A stretch of DNA of 64,000 bases from Rhodanobacter sp. AS-Z3 (GCF_029224025.1 NZ_CP119392.1:1387001-1451000); one strand, 5' to 3'. Positions 18,584 through 28,686 are shown, counted from the stretch's first letter. Notes: generated from the sequence alone by a model not told the origin. Made by a program: numbers and translations.

Positions 18584-18841
18584 GTGAAAAAAGAAGATGA
18601 GACACACATGCAGATCGTCTCCGCTGATATCAGTTCGGAATCGCTCAGCGGCATGGTGATTTTTCGGCCGCACTGCGTGTCACGTACGGGCCGTAATGTC
18701 GCCGAAGCGGGCAAGAGCGGCAACTGGTATGCGCTGCGTCCAGCCGAGGTGCGCAGCTTTGCACGCGCGCTGCTGGATGCCGCCGATGCACTCGATTTGA
18801 AAACCAAGATGCAGCACGCGGCTAAGTCCGCGGTGGTGTGA
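18584..18841 (+). CDS. Small hypothetical protein
   Basis: About 85 residues, starting at GTG 18584, which has a GGGAGAAG ribosome site 4-7 bases upstream; an ATG at 18608 is the alternative. The sequence looks like a real soluble protein (SGNWYALRPAEVRSFARALL near the middle) but the family is not recognised. It ends 36 bases from the end of pyrF, which is convergent. Confidence 0.55.
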   Translation: MKKEDETHMQIVSADISSESLSGMVIFRPHCVSRTGRNVAEAGKSGNWYALRPAEVRSFARALLDAADALDLKTKMQHAAKSAVV

Positions 18842-18876
18842 TCGATGCACCGGCGACGTGCCGGCGCATGCTTCAT

Positions 18877-19695
18877 TCAGCCGTGCCGATGACGGTTGAC
18901 GGTGTCGCGCAATGCGCTGGCGGCAGCACGTGCGGCCAGTGCAAAATCTTCGCCGTTGCCGGCGTAGAGGATCGCTCTCGATGAACTGATCAGCAAGCCA
19001 CTGTGGGCCTTGGTGCGGCCGTGTTTCAGCACGGCTGCCACGTCGCCACCCTGGGCGCCGATGCCTGGAACGAGCAGCGGCATATCGCCGACCACGGAAC
19101 GTACTTTGCCCAGTTCTTCCGGCCACGTTGCGCCGGTGACCAATGCACAATTGCCGTGGGCATTCCAGTCGCGGGCGATGGTTTCGGCCACCCGCAGATA
19201 TAGCGGCGCCCCACCGCAATCCAGTGCCTGGAAATCGGCGCCCCCCGGGTTGGAGGTGCGGCAGAGCAGGATCACGCCCTTGTCGGCATGATCGAGAAAC
19301 GGCTGGATCGAGTCGCGCCCGAGATAAGGGTTCAACGTCACCCCGTCGGCGCGATAGCGCTCGAACGCTTCACTGGCGTAGTGCTGTGCCGTGCTGCCGA
19401 TGTCACCGCGCTTGGCGTCAAGAATCACCGGCACGCCGGGATGCTTTTCGTGGATATGTGCGATCAGCCGTTCGAGAGTTTCTTCCGCGCGCAAAGCGGC
19501 GAAGTGCGCAATCTGCGGCTTGAAGGCGCAAACCAGATCAGCGGTGGCGTCAACGATGGCGGCGCAGAACGCGAACACCGCATCCGGCGCGTCGCGCAGA
19601 TGCACAGGAAATTTTGCCGGCTCCGGATCAAGCCCGACGCAGACCAGTGAGTCGTGGTCTTTCCAGGCTTGTTGCAGCGACTGCATGAAGTGCAT
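18877..19695 (-). CDS. pyrF: Orotidine 5'-phosphate decarboxylase
   Basis: A 272-residue cytoplasmic enzyme for the last step of UMP synthesis. It belongs to the longer 'type 2' OMP decarboxylases. The catalytic segment [14 protein letters not shown] is present, as are the N-terminal [11 protein letters not shown] and the phosphate-binding [10 protein letters not shown] loop. The start at 19695 ([11 protein letters not shown]) is favoured because it has a purine-rich site upstream and matches the family N-terminus; 19728 would add 11 doubtful residues. It follows ettA on the same strand after a 100-base gap holding short repeats. Confidence 0.92.
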   Translation of the reverse strand: MHFMQSLQQAWKDHDSLVCVGLDPEPAKFPVHLRDAPDAVFAFCAAIVDATADLVCAFKPQIAHFAALRAEETLERLIAHIHEKHPGVPVILDAKRGDIGSTAQHYASEAFERYRADGVTLNPYLGRDSIQPFLDHADKGVILLCRTSNPGGADFQALDCGGAPLYLRVAETIARDWNAHGNCALVTGATWPEELGKVRSVVGDMPLLVPGIGAQGGDVAAVLKHGRTKAHSGLLISSSRAILYAGNGEDFALAARAAASALRDTVNRHRHG

Positions 19696-19798
19696 CGACG
19701 TTTCCCGATCAGAAGTGAGTGCAGACAAGCGAGGAGTGAGAGAAGGCTCAATCGCGTGCCCTCTCGTTGTTCACTCCGCCACCCTCGTTTCTGCCAAA

Positions 19799-21466
19799 TC
19801 AGGCCAGCTTCTTGTACTTCACCCGGTGCGGACGCGCGCCTTCGTCGCCGAGGCGACGCTTCTTGTCGGCTTCGTACTCGTTGTAGTTGCCGGGGAAGAA
19901 CTCGACGTGCGAATCGCCTTCGAACGCGATGATGTGGGTGGCAATGCGGTCAAGGAACCAGCGGTCATGGGAGATCACGATGGCCGAGCCGGGGAATTCG
20001 AGCAGCGCATCTTCCAGCGCACGCAGGGTTTCCACGTCCAGATCGTTGGACGGCTCATCGAGCAACAGCACGTTGCCGCCCTGCAGCAGGGTCTTGGCCA
20101 TGTGCAGGCGACCGCGTTCACCACCGGACAGGCTGCCGACGATCTTCTGCTGGTCGGTGCCCTTGAAGTTGAAGCGGCCGATATAGGCGCGCGACTGAAT
20201 CTCGAAGCTGCCGATGGTGAGGATGTCCGAACCGCCGGAAACCTCCTGCCACACGTTGTTCTTCGGGTCGAGCGCGTCACGGGACTGGTCGACATAGGCC
20301 AGCTTGGTGGTGAGGCCCATTTTCACTTCACCGGAGTCCGGCGTTTCCTTGCCCATGATCATCTTCATCATGGTGGATTTGCCGGCGCCGTTCGGGCCGA
20401 TCACGCCGATGATTGCGCCCGGCGGCACCTTGAACGACAGATCCTCGATCAGCACGCGGTCGCCGAACGACTTGGTGACGTTCTTGAACTCGATCACTTC
20501 CTGGCCCAGACGCTCGCCCGGCGGAATGAAGATCTCGTTGGTTTCATTGCGACGCTGATAGTCGACCGAGTTCAGCTCCTCGAAGCGTGCCAGACGGGCC
20601 TTGCCCTTGGACTGGCGACCCTTGGCGGCCGAGCGCACCCACTCCAGTTCCTTCGCGATGGCCTTCTGGCGCGACTTCTCGGAGCTGGCTTCCTGTTTCA
20701 GGCGGGCGTCCTTCTGTTCTAGCCATTCGGTGTAGTTGCCCTTCCACGGAATGCCGCGGCCGCGGTCCAGTTCGAGAATCCACTCGGCCGCGTTGTCGAG
20801 GAAGTAGCGATCATGGGTGACCGCCACCACGGTGCCGGCGTAGTCATGCAGGAACTTCTCCAGCCAGTCCACCGACTCGGCGTCGAGATGGTTGGTCGGT
20901 TCGTCGAGCAGCAGCATGTCCGGCTTGGACAGCAGCAGGCGGCACAGCGCCACGCGGCGCTTCTCGCCACCGGACAGCGGCCCGATGATCGCGTCCCACG
21001 CCGGCAGGCGCAGCGCATCGGCGGCCACTTCCAGCTGGCGCTCCAGCGCATGGGCATCGTTCGCGGCCAGCAGGTTTTCCAGCTTTTCCTGTTCCTTCGC
21101 CAGCTTGTCGAAATCCGCACCGTCTTCGGCGTAAGCGGCGTAGACCTCTTCCAGCCGCTTCTGTGCATCGAGGATGACCGCGACGCCTTCCTCGACCACT
21201 TCACGCACGGTCTTGGCCGGGTCCAGGTCAGGTTCCTGCGCCAGGTAGCCGATCTTGGTGCCGGGCTGCGCGCGCGCTTCGCCCTGGAAGTCGGTATCCA
21301 CGCCGGCCATGATCCGCAGCACGGTGGACTTGCCCGCGCCGTTGACACCGAGCAGGCCGATCTTGGCGCCAGGGAAGAAGCTGAGCGAGATGTCCTTGAT
21401 GATCTGCCGCTTGGGCGGGACCATCTTGCTGACACCGTTCATGGTGAAGATGTATTGCGAGCTCAT
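19799..21466 (-). CDS. ettA: Energy-dependent translational throttle protein (ABC-F ATPase)
   Basis: A 555-residue soluble protein with two ABC ATPase domains and no membrane segment. Both P-loops (GVNGAGKST and GPNGAGKST), both signature regions (LSGGEKRRVAL and LSGGERGRLHMAK) and two Walker B motifs (LLLDEPTNHLD, LLLDEPSNDLD) are visible. EttA binds the ribosomal E site and gates entry into elongation according to the ATP/ADP ratio. The start MSSQYIFTMNGVSKMVPP is exactly the family N-terminus. Length matches E. coli EttA (555). Confidence 0.95.
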   Translation of the reverse strand: MSSQYIFTMNGVSKMVPPKRQIIKDISLSFFPGAKIGLLGVNGAGKSTVLRIMAGVDTDFQGEARAQPGTKIGYLAQEPDLDPAKTVREVVEEGVAVILDAQKRLEEVYAAYAEDGADFDKLAKEQEKLENLLAANDAHALERQLEVAADALRLPAWDAIIGPLSGGEKRRVALCRLLLSKPDMLLLDEPTNHLDAESVDWLEKFLHDYAGTVVAVTHDRYFLDNAAEWILELDRGRGIPWKGNYTEWLEQKDARLKQEASSEKSRQKAIAKELEWVRSAAKGRQSKGKARLARFEELNSVDYQRRNETNEIFIPPGERLGQEVIEFKNVTKSFGDRVLIEDLSFKVPPGAIIGVIGPNGAGKSTMMKMIMGKETPDSGEVKMGLTTKLAYVDQSRDALDPKNNVWQEVSGGSDILTIGSFEIQSRAYIGRFNFKGTDQQKIVGSLSGGERGRLHMAKTLLQGGNVLLLDEPSNDLDVETLRALEDALLEFPGSAIVISHDRWFLDRIATHIIAFEGDSHVEFFPGNYNEYEADKKRRLGDEGARPHRVKYKKLA

Positions 21467-21563
21467 GCAACCTCCGAAAGCGTGCGCCGCGGCGCCGGCA
21501 AGCCGGCTGCGGAAAGGGAATTCGTCAAACCGCGCATTATAAGACAGCAGGGGTCAGGCAGGA

Positions 21564-21608
21564 GGGGTCAGAGTGCCTTTTCGCGTTGCGAAAACGCACT
21601 CTGACCCC
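21564..21608. repeat. Palindromic repeat of the GGGGTCAGAGTGC type
   Basis: A 13-bp inverted repeat (21564-21576 with 21596-21608) encloses a second 7-bp inverted repeat (TTTTCGC with GCGAAAA), giving a nearly perfect 45-base hairpin. Elements beginning GGGGTCAGAGTGC are widespread intergenic palindromes in Xanthomonadales genomes. It lies in the divergent region between ettA and glyA. Confidence 0.65.
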
Positions 21609-21691
21609 GATCCAGGCTTGCGGCTGGCTGCAAACGCGCGTCAGCGCTACACTTTCCGGCTAAACCCACTCCCCATCTGCCGAGGCCAGTA

Positions 21692-22945
21692 ATGTTTCCG
21701 AAGAACTGCACGATCGCCGGTTATGACGATGAACTGGCCAAGGCCATCGCGGATGAGGGTCAGCGCCAGGAAGATCACGTCGAACTGATCGCCTCGGAAA
21801 ACTACGCCAGCCCGCGGGTGATGGAAGCGCAGGGCTCCAAGCTCACCAACAAGTACGCCGAGGGTTATCCCGGCAAGCGTTACTACGGTGGCTGCGAATA
21901 CGTGGACGTCGCCGAGAAGCTGGCGATCGAGCGGCTGAAGCAGTTGTTTGATTGCGACTACGCCAACGTGCAGCCGCATTCCGGTTCGCAGGCCAACCAA
22001 GCCGTGTACCTCGCCCTGCTGCAGCCGGGCGACACCATCCTGGGCATGAGCCTCGCCCATGGCGGCCATCTCACCCACGGCGCCAAGGTCAATGTCTCCG
22101 GCAAGCTGTTCCACGCCGTGCAGTACGGCGTCGACGAGAACGGCCTGATCGACTATGACGAAGTGCAGCGCCTGGCGACCGAGCACCAGCCGAAAATGCT
22201 GGTCGGCGGCTTCAGTGCCTACTCGCAGGTGGTCGACTGGGCGCGCATGCGCAAGATCGCCGATTCGGTCGGTGCGATCTTCTTCGTCGACATGGCGCAC
22301 GTCGCCGGTCTGGTCGCCGCCGGCGTCTACCCGAGTCCGCTGCCGCATGCCCACGTCGTCACCTCGACCACGCACAAGACGCTGCGCGGTCCGCGCGGCG
22401 GCATCATCGTGGCCAAGGGTGCGGGCGAAGAGATCGAGAAAAAGCTGCAGTCGATCGTGTTCCCCGGCATCCAGGGCGGCCCGCTGATGCACGTGATTGC
22501 GGCCAAGGCAGTGGCGTTCAAGGAAGCACTGGAGCCGGAATTCAAGACCTACCAGGCGCAAGTGGTGAAGAACGCCAAGGCGATGGCCAAGGTGTTCATC
22601 GAGCGCGGCTACAAGATCGTTTCCGGCGGTACCGAGAACCACCTGATGCTGGTCGACATGATCGGCAAGGAAGTCACTGGCAAGGCCGCCGAGGAAGCGC
22701 TCGGCAAGGCGCACATCACGGTCAACAAGAACGCCGTTCCGAATGACCCGCGCAAGCCCTTCGTCACCTCCGGCCTGCGTGTGGGCACGCCGGCGGTGAC
22801 CACCCGTGGTTACGGCGAGGCCGACGTGGTCGAGCTGGCCAACTGGATGTGCGACGTGCTGGACGCGCCGGAAGACGACGCCGTGATTGCCCGCGTGCGT
22901 GAGGCGGTGACCGCGCAGTGCCGCAAGTATCCGGTTTACGGCTGA
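21692..22945 (+). CDS. glyA: Serine hydroxymethyltransferase
   Basis: A 417-residue PLP enzyme that interconverts serine and glycine and charges tetrahydrofolate with one-carbon units. The PLP lysine lies in [16 protein letters not shown]. The N-terminal [13 protein letters not shown] and the middle [10 protein letters not shown] are standard SHMT motifs. Length equals that of E. coli GlyA (417). It heads the conserved glyA-nrdR-ribD order, 82 bases before nrdR. Confidence 0.97.
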   Translation: MFPKNCTIAGYDDELAKAIADEGQRQEDHVELIASENYASPRVMEAQGSKLTNKYAEGYPGKRYYGGCEYVDVAEKLAIERLKQLFDCDYANVQPHSGSQANQAVYLALLQPGDTILGMSLAHGGHLTHGAKVNVSGKLFHAVQYGVDENGLIDYDEVQRLATEHQPKMLVGGFSAYSQVVDWARMRKIADSVGAIFFVDMAHVAGLVAAGVYPSPLPHAHVVTSTTHKTLRGPRGGIIVAKGAGEEIEKKLQSIVFPGIQGGPLMHVIAAKAVAFKEALEPEFKTYQAQVVKNAKAMAKVFIERGYKIVSGGTENHLMLVDMIGKEVTGKAAEEALGKAHITVNKNAVPNDPRKPFVTSGLRVGTPAVTTRGYGEADVVELANWMCDVLDAPEDDAVIARVREAVTAQCRKYPVYG

Positions 22946-22949
22946 GATG

Positions 22950-23022
22950 GGAACGAGTGAAGAGGAGTGAGAAATGAGTAACGGTAAAGTCCCTCGGTAC
23001 TCACTCCTTCCCACTCGTTTCT
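22950..23022. repeat. Short inverted repeat of the GAGTGAGAAATGAG type
   Basis: The glyA-nrdR gap contains AGAGGAGTGAGAAATGAGTA and, inverted, TACTCACTCCTTCCCACTC. Similar words occur before ettA's downstream neighbour (19708-19780) and in the ribB-ldcA gap (27010-27042 with 27160-27188), so this is a small local family of intergenic inverted repeats. Confidence 0.5.
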
Positions 23023-23027
23023 GACCC

Positions 23028-23540
23028 ATGCATTGCCCCTTCTGCCAGCACGAAGACACCCGCGTGATCGACTCCCGGCTGACCGAGGACGGCAGCAGCG
23101 TGCGGCGTCGGCGCGAGTGTCCGCAGTGCGGCGAGCGCTTCAACACCTATGAGACCGCCGAGCTGAAGCTGCCGGCGATCGTGAAGAGCGGCGAGCGGCG
23201 CGAGACCTTCGACGAACGTAAATTGCGGGTGAGTTTCGAACGTGCGCTGCAGAAGCGCCCGGTGTCCAGCAACGACGTCGATGCCGCCGTGCGGACGATC
23301 ATTAACGATCTGCGTCGCAGTGGTGATCGTGAGGTGCCGTCGCGGCAGCTCGGCGAGTTGGTCATGCGCGAGTTGAAGAATCTCGACCAAGTTGCCTACG
23401 TGCGTTTTGCTTCGGTGTATCGCAAATTCGAGGACGTGCAAGCGTTTCGCGAGGAAATCGAGAGGCTGGAGCGCGACCTGCCCGGGCTCGCCGATTTGCA
23501 ATTGCCCTTGCTCGGCGGCGGCAAGCGAGAAGGCAAATAA
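23028..23540 (+). CDS. nrdR: Transcriptional regulator NrdR
   Basis: A 170-residue repressor of ribonucleotide reductase genes. It has an N-terminal zinc ribbon (two CPxC pairs: CPFC and CPQCGERF) and an ATP-cone domain (about residues 49-139) that senses ATP/dATP. The family usually ends near residue 150-170, as here. It binds NrdR boxes at nrd promoters, none of which is in this window. Its position between glyA and ribD is the normal order in this group. Confidence 0.95.
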   Translation: MHCPFCQHEDTRVIDSRLTEDGSSVRRRRECPQCGERFNTYETAELKLPAIVKSGERRETFDERKLRVSFERALQKRPVSSNDVDAAVRTIINDLRRSGDREVPSRQLGELVMRELKNLDQVAYVRFASVYRKFEDVQAFREEIERLERDLPGLADLQLPLLGGGKREGK

Positions 23541-23681
23541 CACAGCATCCGCAGGACGCTTCAGTTTTCCCTTAAGAGCGTACCCTCTCCACAAGTGACT
23601 TCCTTCGGTCGTGCACGAAAAGCGTGTGATATCACGACATTCTTCGCGTACAGAGTGCGCTCCTACCAAAGGTGTGACATC

Positions 23682-24779
23682 GTGACCGACTCTTTTTCGG
23701 CTGTTGATCACGCCCACATGGCGCGGGCACTGCAGTTGGCGGAACGCGGCCTGTTCACGACGCAGCCGAATCCGCGCGTCGGCTGCGTGATCGCGCATGG
23801 CGATGAAGTAGTCGGCACGGGTTTTCACCAGCGCGCCGGCGAACCGCATGCCGAAGTGTTTGCGTTGCGGGAAGCCGGCGTGCGTGCGCGCGGCGCCACG
23901 GCTCATGTGACGCTGGAACCGTGTGCCCACCACGGACGCACGCCGCCATGCGCCGATGCGCTGATCACTGCCGGTGTGCAGCGCGTGGTGATCGCCAGCG
24001 AGGACCCGTTCCCTCAGGTCAACGGTCGCGGCATCGACAAGCTGCGCGCGGCCGGCATCACCGTCGAGACGGGGTTGCTGCGCGAGGCGGCACGCGAATT
24101 GAATATCGGCTTCTTCAGTCGGATCGAACGCGGCCGTCCGTTCGTGCGGGTGAAGTTGGCGATGAGTCTGGATGGGCGCACTGCGCTGGCCAATGGCGAA
24201 TCAAAATGGATCACCGGCGAAGCGGCGCGTGCTGACGTGCAACGCTGGCGCGCGCGCAGTTCGGCAATCCTCAGCAGCAGCGGCACCGTGCTGGCCGATA
24301 ATCCTCGGCTCACCGTTCGGCTGCCCGAGGACGAAGCGTTCAATCAATCACTGCGCGTAATTCTCGATCGCCAGTTGCGCACGCCCTCGCACAGTCATGT
24401 GCTGGATGGTTCAATGCCGACCCTGCTGCTGCACGGCGCCGCACCAGGCTGTGCGGATGACCGTTTTGCGCGGGTGGAGCGGATGGTCGTGGCGACACGG
24501 AACGAGATGCTCGATTTGCACGCCGTGCTCGGTCTGCTGGCCGGCCGTGGCTGCAACGAAGTGCATGTCGAGGCTGGCCCGACCTTGTGCGGCGCACTGT
24601 TTGCGGCCGGCTTGGCCGATGAGTTGCTGTTGTATGTGGCGCCGCTATTGCTGGGCGATAGCGCCAGACCGTTGCTGCAATTGCCCACGCTGGCCGACAT
24701 GGCGCAACGCTGGCAGCTCAGTGTGAAGGATCAGCGTCAGTTGGGGGCGGACTGGCGGCTGCGCCTGCGTCCTGCCTGA
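23682..24779 (+). CDS. ribD: Bifunctional riboflavin deaminase/reductase RibD
   Basis: A 365-residue enzyme with an N-terminal deaminase domain (zinc site HAEVFALREAG and EPCAHHGRTPPC) and a C-terminal reductase domain (from about residue 150: FVRVKLAMSLDGRTA, and EAGPTLCGALF near the end). It converts the GTP cyclohydrolase II product to ARP. The GTG at 23682 is preferred because translation from it gives the usual DFSAxDHxHMARAL-type N-terminus and AAAGGTG precedes it; an ATG at 23718 would truncate the first helix. Confidence 0.92.
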   Translation: MTDSFSAVDHAHMARALQLAERGLFTTQPNPRVGCVIAHGDEVVGTGFHQRAGEPHAEVFALREAGVRARGATAHVTLEPCAHHGRTPPCADALITAGVQRVVIASEDPFPQVNGRGIDKLRAAGITVETGLLREAARELNIGFFSRIERGRPFVRVKLAMSLDGRTALANGESKWITGEAARADVQRWRARSSAILSSSGTVLADNPRLTVRLPEDEAFNQSLRVILDRQLRTPSHSHVLDGSMPTLLLHGAAPGCADDRFARVERMVVATRNEMLDLHAVLGLLAGRGCNEVHVEAGPTLCGALFAAGLADELLLYVAPLLLGDSARPLLQLPTLADMAQRWQLSVKDQRQLGADWRLRLRPA

Positions 24780-24906
24780 TTTGTACAGGCTGGCCACGTT
24801 GTGAAGGGTGCGCGCTGGCGAACAGTGCATTCCGCCCGATCGTGCGGTGCGCCGCCATCGCAGTGTTAGAATCTCTCGTCGGCTTCGGTCGGCAACCATG
24901 CACAGC

Positions 24907-25079
24907 GTCTTCAGGGCGGGGCGAAATTCCCCACCGGCGGTAGGTTGAAAGGCTCGCGCCCGACAACAAGCCCGCGAGCGCTTCCGGTGATGCCGGAAGG
25001 TCAGCAGATCCGGTCAGATTCCGGAGCCGACGGTTGGAAGCGGGCAACCGTTTCCTCACAGTCCGGATAAAGAGAAGAC
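24907..25079 (+). ncRNA. FMN riboswitch (RFN element)
   Basis: The conserved blocks of the RFN element occur in order: CAGGGCGGGGCGAAATTCCC, CCGGCGGTA, a variable stem, GTCAGCAGATCCGGT, ATTCCGGAGCCGACGGT and GTCCGGATAAAGAGAAGAC. The closing P1 stem pairs GTCTTC (24907-24912) with GAAGAC (25074-25079). It senses FMN and represses the genes behind it, here ribE and probably ribB and onwards. The 134-base expression platform before ribE contains small hairpins but no T run, so translational control is more likely than termination. Confidence 0.96.
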
Positions 25080-25213
25080 GGCACGGCGCAAGGCCTGGCG
25101 GCCGTGCGTCTGGCCTCATGCCTTGAGGCGTACTCGCTCACACCATGCGGGATACGTTTCATGAAAGTCCATGCACCCAAGCGGTTCATCACCCTCCTGC
25201 CGGAGTCGTGCTG

Positions 25214-25855
25214 ATGTTTACCGGCATCATCCAGACCGTGGGCCGCATTGCGCGCCTCGAACCGCGTGGCGGTGATGTGCGCCTGCATGTCGATACGGTC
25301 GAACTTGACCTGTCCGACGTGCAGCTTGGCGATTCGATTGCCGTCTCCGGCGTCTGCCTCACCGCAATCACGCTGGAGGCGCGCGGATTCAGTGCGGACG
25401 TATCGAACGAAACCCTGTCGCTGACGTCGCTTGGAAAGCTGAAGGCGGGCGATCCGGTGAATCTCGAGAAAGCGTTGCGATTGGCGGATCGACTGGGTGG
25501 CCATCTGGTGTCTGGCCATGTCGATGGCCTGGGCAAAGTGGCATCGATCACTGCCGATGGCCGTTCGCAGCGTTGGACCTTCGAAGTACCGGCGGCGATC
25601 TCGCGCTACATCGCCGCGAAAGGCTCGGTCTGCATCGATGGCACCAGCCTCACGGTGAACGAGGTCAACGGACACCACTTCGGTGTCAACCTGATCCCGC
25701 ATACGGTCGAGCACACCGCGTTCCATGCGCGTCGCGTCGGCGATGCGGTCAACATCGAGGTGGATGTGATCGCACGTTATGTCGAGCGGCTGCTGTCCAG
25801 CGGTGAAGCGCCGCGCTTGGACGAAAAATTTCTGAAGCAACACGGCTTCGCCTGA
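25214..25855 (+). CDS. ribE: Riboflavin synthase, alpha chain
   Basis: A 213-residue enzyme that dismutates two lumazine molecules to riboflavin and ARP. It consists of two homologous beta barrels; both repeats are seen (MFTGIIQTVGRI with SGVCLTAITLE, then VSGHVDGLGKV with DGTSLTVNEVN). The ATG at 25214 is the family start; an in-frame reading back to 25145 enters the riboswitch expression platform. It is called ribC in E. coli nomenclature. Confidence 0.95.
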   Translation: MFTGIIQTVGRIARLEPRGGDVRLHVDTVELDLSDVQLGDSIAVSGVCLTAITLEARGFSADVSNETLSLTSLGKLKAGDPVNLEKALRLADRLGGHLVSGHVDGLGKVASITADGRSQRWTFEVPAAISRYIAAKGSVCIDGTSLTVNEVNGHHFGVNLIPHTVEHTAFHARRVGDAVNIEVDVIARYVERLLSSGEAPRLDEKFLKQHGFA

Positions 25856-25864
25856 TACTCGTCT

Positions 25865-25887
25865 CCTTCTCCCCGCGGGGGAGAAGG
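25865..25887. repeat. Palindrome between ribE and ribB
   Basis: CCTTCTCCCC (25865-25874) pairs perfectly with GGGGAGAAGG (25878-25887) around a 3-base loop. There is no T run on the plus strand, so it is unlikely to terminate the operon. It resembles the short palindromic repeats found between genes in this group and may protect or process mRNA. Confidence 0.5.
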
Positions 25888-25914
25888 GAAAACCTTCCAT
25901 CCGGATTCTTGCCC

Positions 25915-27006
25915 ATGCCCTTCAACACCATCCCCGAAATCCTCGAAGACATCCGTGCTGGTCGCATGGTGGTGATCCTCGATGACGAAGACCGCGAGAA
26001 CGAAGGTGACCTGATCATGGCCGCGCAGATGGTGCGGCCGGAGGACATCAACTTCATGGTGCGCGAGGCACGCGGCCTGGTCTGCGTCACGCTGACCGAG
26101 CAACGCACGCGCCAGCTTGGCCTGAAGCCGATGGTCAGCGACAACACCTCGTCGTACCACACCAACTTCACCGTCTCGATCGAGGCTGCCGAAGGCGTTA
26201 CCACCGGCATTTCGGCGCACGACCGTGCACGCACCATCCAGGTGGCGGTGAAGGGCGATGCGAAGCCGCAGGATCTGGCACAGCCCGGCCACATCTTCCC
26301 GCTCACGGCGCAACCGGGCGGCGTGTTGACGCGCGCGGGTCACACCGAGGCTGGCTGCGATCTGGCTGCACTGGCCGGGCTGGAGCCTTCCGCGGTATTG
26401 ATCGAAATTCTGCAGGAAGACGGCTCGATGGCGCGTCGCCCGGAGCTGGAAGTCTTTGCGGCCAAACACGGACTGAAGATTGGCTCGATTGCCGACCTGA
26501 TTCGCTACCGTCTGGAAACCGAGAAGACCGTGCAGCGCGTGCATGATGAAGTGGTGGATACGGAGTTCGGCAGCTTTCGCCTGATCGCCTATCGCGACGT
26601 GATTCGCCGCGGCCTGCACTACGCGATGGTACGTGGCACCGTTGATGACGGCACGCCGGTGCTGTCCCGCGTGCATGTGCGGAACACCTTGTCCGACGTG
26701 CTGCACCTCAAGCGCGACGATCTGGGGCTGACCGTCACCTCGGCGTTGCGCCGCATTGCCGATGAGGATCGCGGTGTGTTGCTGGTGCTGTCCGGCGAAG
26801 ACACTCCCGAAGCGTTGCTGGCTCGCCTGCAGGGCCAGCCCAGCATTCAGCCAGCGGAAGATGCGCAGCAGCAGGAGTGGCGTCAGCTGGGACTGGGCGC
26901 GCAGATCATGGCCGACCTCGGCGTGCGCCAGCTGCGCGTGCTGGGCACGCCGCGCAAGCTGGTCGGTCTGGCGGGTTTCGATCTCGAAGTGGTCGAGTAC
27001 GTTTGA
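25915..27006 (+). CDS. ribB: 3,4-dihydroxy-2-butanone 4-phosphate synthase with degenerate GTP cyclohydrolase II domain
   Basis: A 363-residue RibBA-like protein. The N-terminal RibB domain is intact (MVVILDDEDRENEGDL, HIFPLTAQPGGVL, RAGHTEAGCDL). The C-terminal part keeps the end of the RibA fold (LGLGAQIMADLGVR, LVGLAGFDLEVVE). However, the zinc-binding triple-cysteine region, normally GSLRCDCGxQL, reads VRNTLSDVLHLKRDDLG with no cysteine, and the RGIGL catalytic loop is missing. The RibA half is therefore probably inactive (RibBX type) and a separate ribA should exist elsewhere. The ATG at 25915 starts the family N-terminus. Confidence 0.9.
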   Translation: MPFNTIPEILEDIRAGRMVVILDDEDRENEGDLIMAAQMVRPEDINFMVREARGLVCVTLTEQRTRQLGLKPMVSDNTSSYHTNFTVSIEAAEGVTTGISAHDRARTIQVAVKGDAKPQDLAQPGHIFPLTAQPGGVLTRAGHTEAGCDLAALAGLEPSAVLIEILQEDGSMARRPELEVFAAKHGLKIGSIADLIRYRLETEKTVQRVHDEVVDTEFGSFRLIAYRDVIRRGLHYAMVRGTVDDGTPVLSRVHVRNTLSDVLHLKRDDLGLTVTSALRRIADEDRGVLLVLSGEDTPEALLARLQGQPSIQPAEDAQQQEWRQLGLGAQIMADLGVRQLRVLGTPRKLVGLAGFDLEVVEYV

Positions 27007-27190
27007 GGCGAAAAGTGAGTGTGGAGGAGTGAGAAACGAGAGGGGCTGCGCGCGGTCCCGCGTGTAATCTATCTACAAATCGAGTTGGTTCCGGCTGGTC
27101 GTGAGGTCAGCGGACGGGCCGGGAAAATCCATTCCGTCTGCATTCTTGCCACGTACACTCTTTTCTCACTCGTCTGAACTCATTTCTCCC

Positions 27191-28114
27191 ATGACCCGTA
27201 TCCGCCTGATTGCCCCTTCCGGTTATCCGCACGATCGTGCGGCGATGACGCGTGGCGTTGAACGCCTGCAGGCGGCTGGCTGCAGCGTGAGCGGACTGGA
27301 CGTGCTCGATCGCACCGAGCAACGCTACGCCGGCAGCGATGCCGAACGTGCGGCCGACCTCAATGCGCTGGCGACACGTGAGGTCCTGCCGGATATCGCG
27401 CTGGCCATCCGCGGTGGCTACGGTGCGACGCGCTTGCTGGAGGCGCTGAACTACGACGCGCTGCGCGAGCGTCTGACTGGCAGCAACACCTTGCTGGTCG
27501 GCTACAGCGATTTCACCGCGGTGCAGCTGGCGCTGCATGCGCGCAGCGGCCTGTACACGTTCAGTGGGCCCATGCTGGGCCACGACTTCGGTGCGGCGAC
27601 ACTCAGTGACTTCACCTGGCAGCATTTCTGGGGCACCGTGCGCGCGCCGTCGAATGAAGTCACATGGAACACGACGGCGGACACCGAGCTGGATGTCGAA
27701 GGCCCGCTGTGGGGTGGCAATCTGGCGGTGCTGTGCAGCCTGATCGGTACGCCGTATTTCCCGAACATCGACGGCGGCATCCTGTTCGTCGAGGACGTTG
27801 GCGAGCGGCCGTTCCGGATCGAACGCCTGCTGTACCAGTTGCATTTGTCCGGCGTACTCGGGCGTCAGCGTGCGCTGCTGCTGGGTGACTTCAGTCAGTG
27901 CCGCGCGGCGGATTACGATAACGGCTATGGCCTGGCCGAAAGCTTCAACCAGATTCGCCGGGCCAGCGGCCTGCCATTGGTCGATGGCTTGCCGAACGGG
28001 CACGAGCCGGACAAGTTCACCCTGCCGTTTGGTGCGCCGGCCCGCTTGCGGGTGTCCGCCGGCAAGGCTCGGCTGGCTTTCAGCGGCTATCCGCACTTGC
28101 CGCCGAGCTGCTGA
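27191..28114 (+). CDS. ldcA: LD-carboxypeptidase (muramoyltetrapeptide carboxypeptidase)
   Basis: A 307-residue family S66 peptidase that trims the terminal D-alanine from recycled murein tetrapeptides in the cytoplasm. Marks are the N-terminal [25 protein letters not shown], the nucleophile loop [12 protein letters not shown] and the later [16 protein letters not shown]. The ATG at 27191 was selected at the conserved N-terminus. It is inserted between ribB and ribH, which are often adjacent in relatives, and follows a 184-base gap with short repeats. Confidence 0.9.
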   Translation: MTRIRLIAPSGYPHDRAAMTRGVERLQAAGCSVSGLDVLDRTEQRYAGSDAERAADLNALATREVLPDIALAIRGGYGATRLLEALNYDALRERLTGSNTLLVGYSDFTAVQLALHARSGLYTFSGPMLGHDFGAATLSDFTWQHFWGTVRAPSNEVTWNTTADTELDVEGPLWGGNLAVLCSLIGTPYFPNIDGGILFVEDVGERPFRIERLLYQLHLSGVLGRQRALLLGDFSQCRAADYDNGYGLAESFNQIRRASGLPLVDGLPNGHEPDKFTLPFGAPARLRVSAGKARLAFSGYPHLPPSC

Positions 28115-28221
28115 GCGACCTGCTGGCCGGGCACGGCTGCAAACGCGGCAAGCAGGAGTGCCGGCAAACCCGTAAAATGGCCGGTCTGCATGGGCCATGC
28201 GTCCAATCAAGGAATTCTGCA

Positions 28222-28686
28222 ATGAAGATCATCGAAGGCGATTTCGCCACGCCCAAGGGCCGTTTCGCCATCGTCGCCGGCCGATTCAACGGCTTCGTCG
28301 TGGAGCAGCTGGTGGCCGGAGCGCGCGACGTGCTGGTGCGGCACGGCGTGAAGGATGACGCGATCGACCTGATCCGTGTGCCGGGCGCCTGGGAAATCGC
28401 GCTGGCCGCGCACAAGCTGGCCAACTCCGGCAAGTACGCGGCGGTGATCGCGTTGGGCGCGGTGATCCGTGGTTCCACCCCGCACTTCGATTTTGTTGCT
28501 GGCGAATGCGCCAAGGGCCTGGCCCAGGCAGCCTACAGCTCTGGCGTGCCGGTCGCGTTCGGCGTGCTGACCACCGACAGCATCGAACAGGCAATCGAAC
28601 GCTCGGGTACCAAGGCCGGCAACAAGGGTGCCGATGCCGCGATCGCCGCGCTGGAAATGGTCAACCTCTACGGGAACCTCGGATGA
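28222..28686 (+). CDS. ribH: 6,7-dimethyl-8-ribityllumazine synthase
   Basis: A 154-residue enzyme that joins ARP and dihydroxybutanone phosphate. Visible motifs are [39 protein letters not shown] and [12 protein letters not shown], matching the substrate pockets of the pentamer. The ATG at 28222 is chosen at the family start with AAGGAA upstream. Its stop overlaps the nusB start by four bases (ATGA), indicating translational coupling. Confidence 0.95.
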   Translation: MKIIEGDFATPKGRFAIVAGRFNGFVVEQLVAGARDVLVRHGVKDDAIDLIRVPGAWEIALAAHKLANSGKYAAVIALGAVIRGSTPHFDFVAGECAKGLAQAAYSSGVPVAFGVLTTDSIEQAIERSGTKAGNKGADAAIAALEMVNLYGNLG

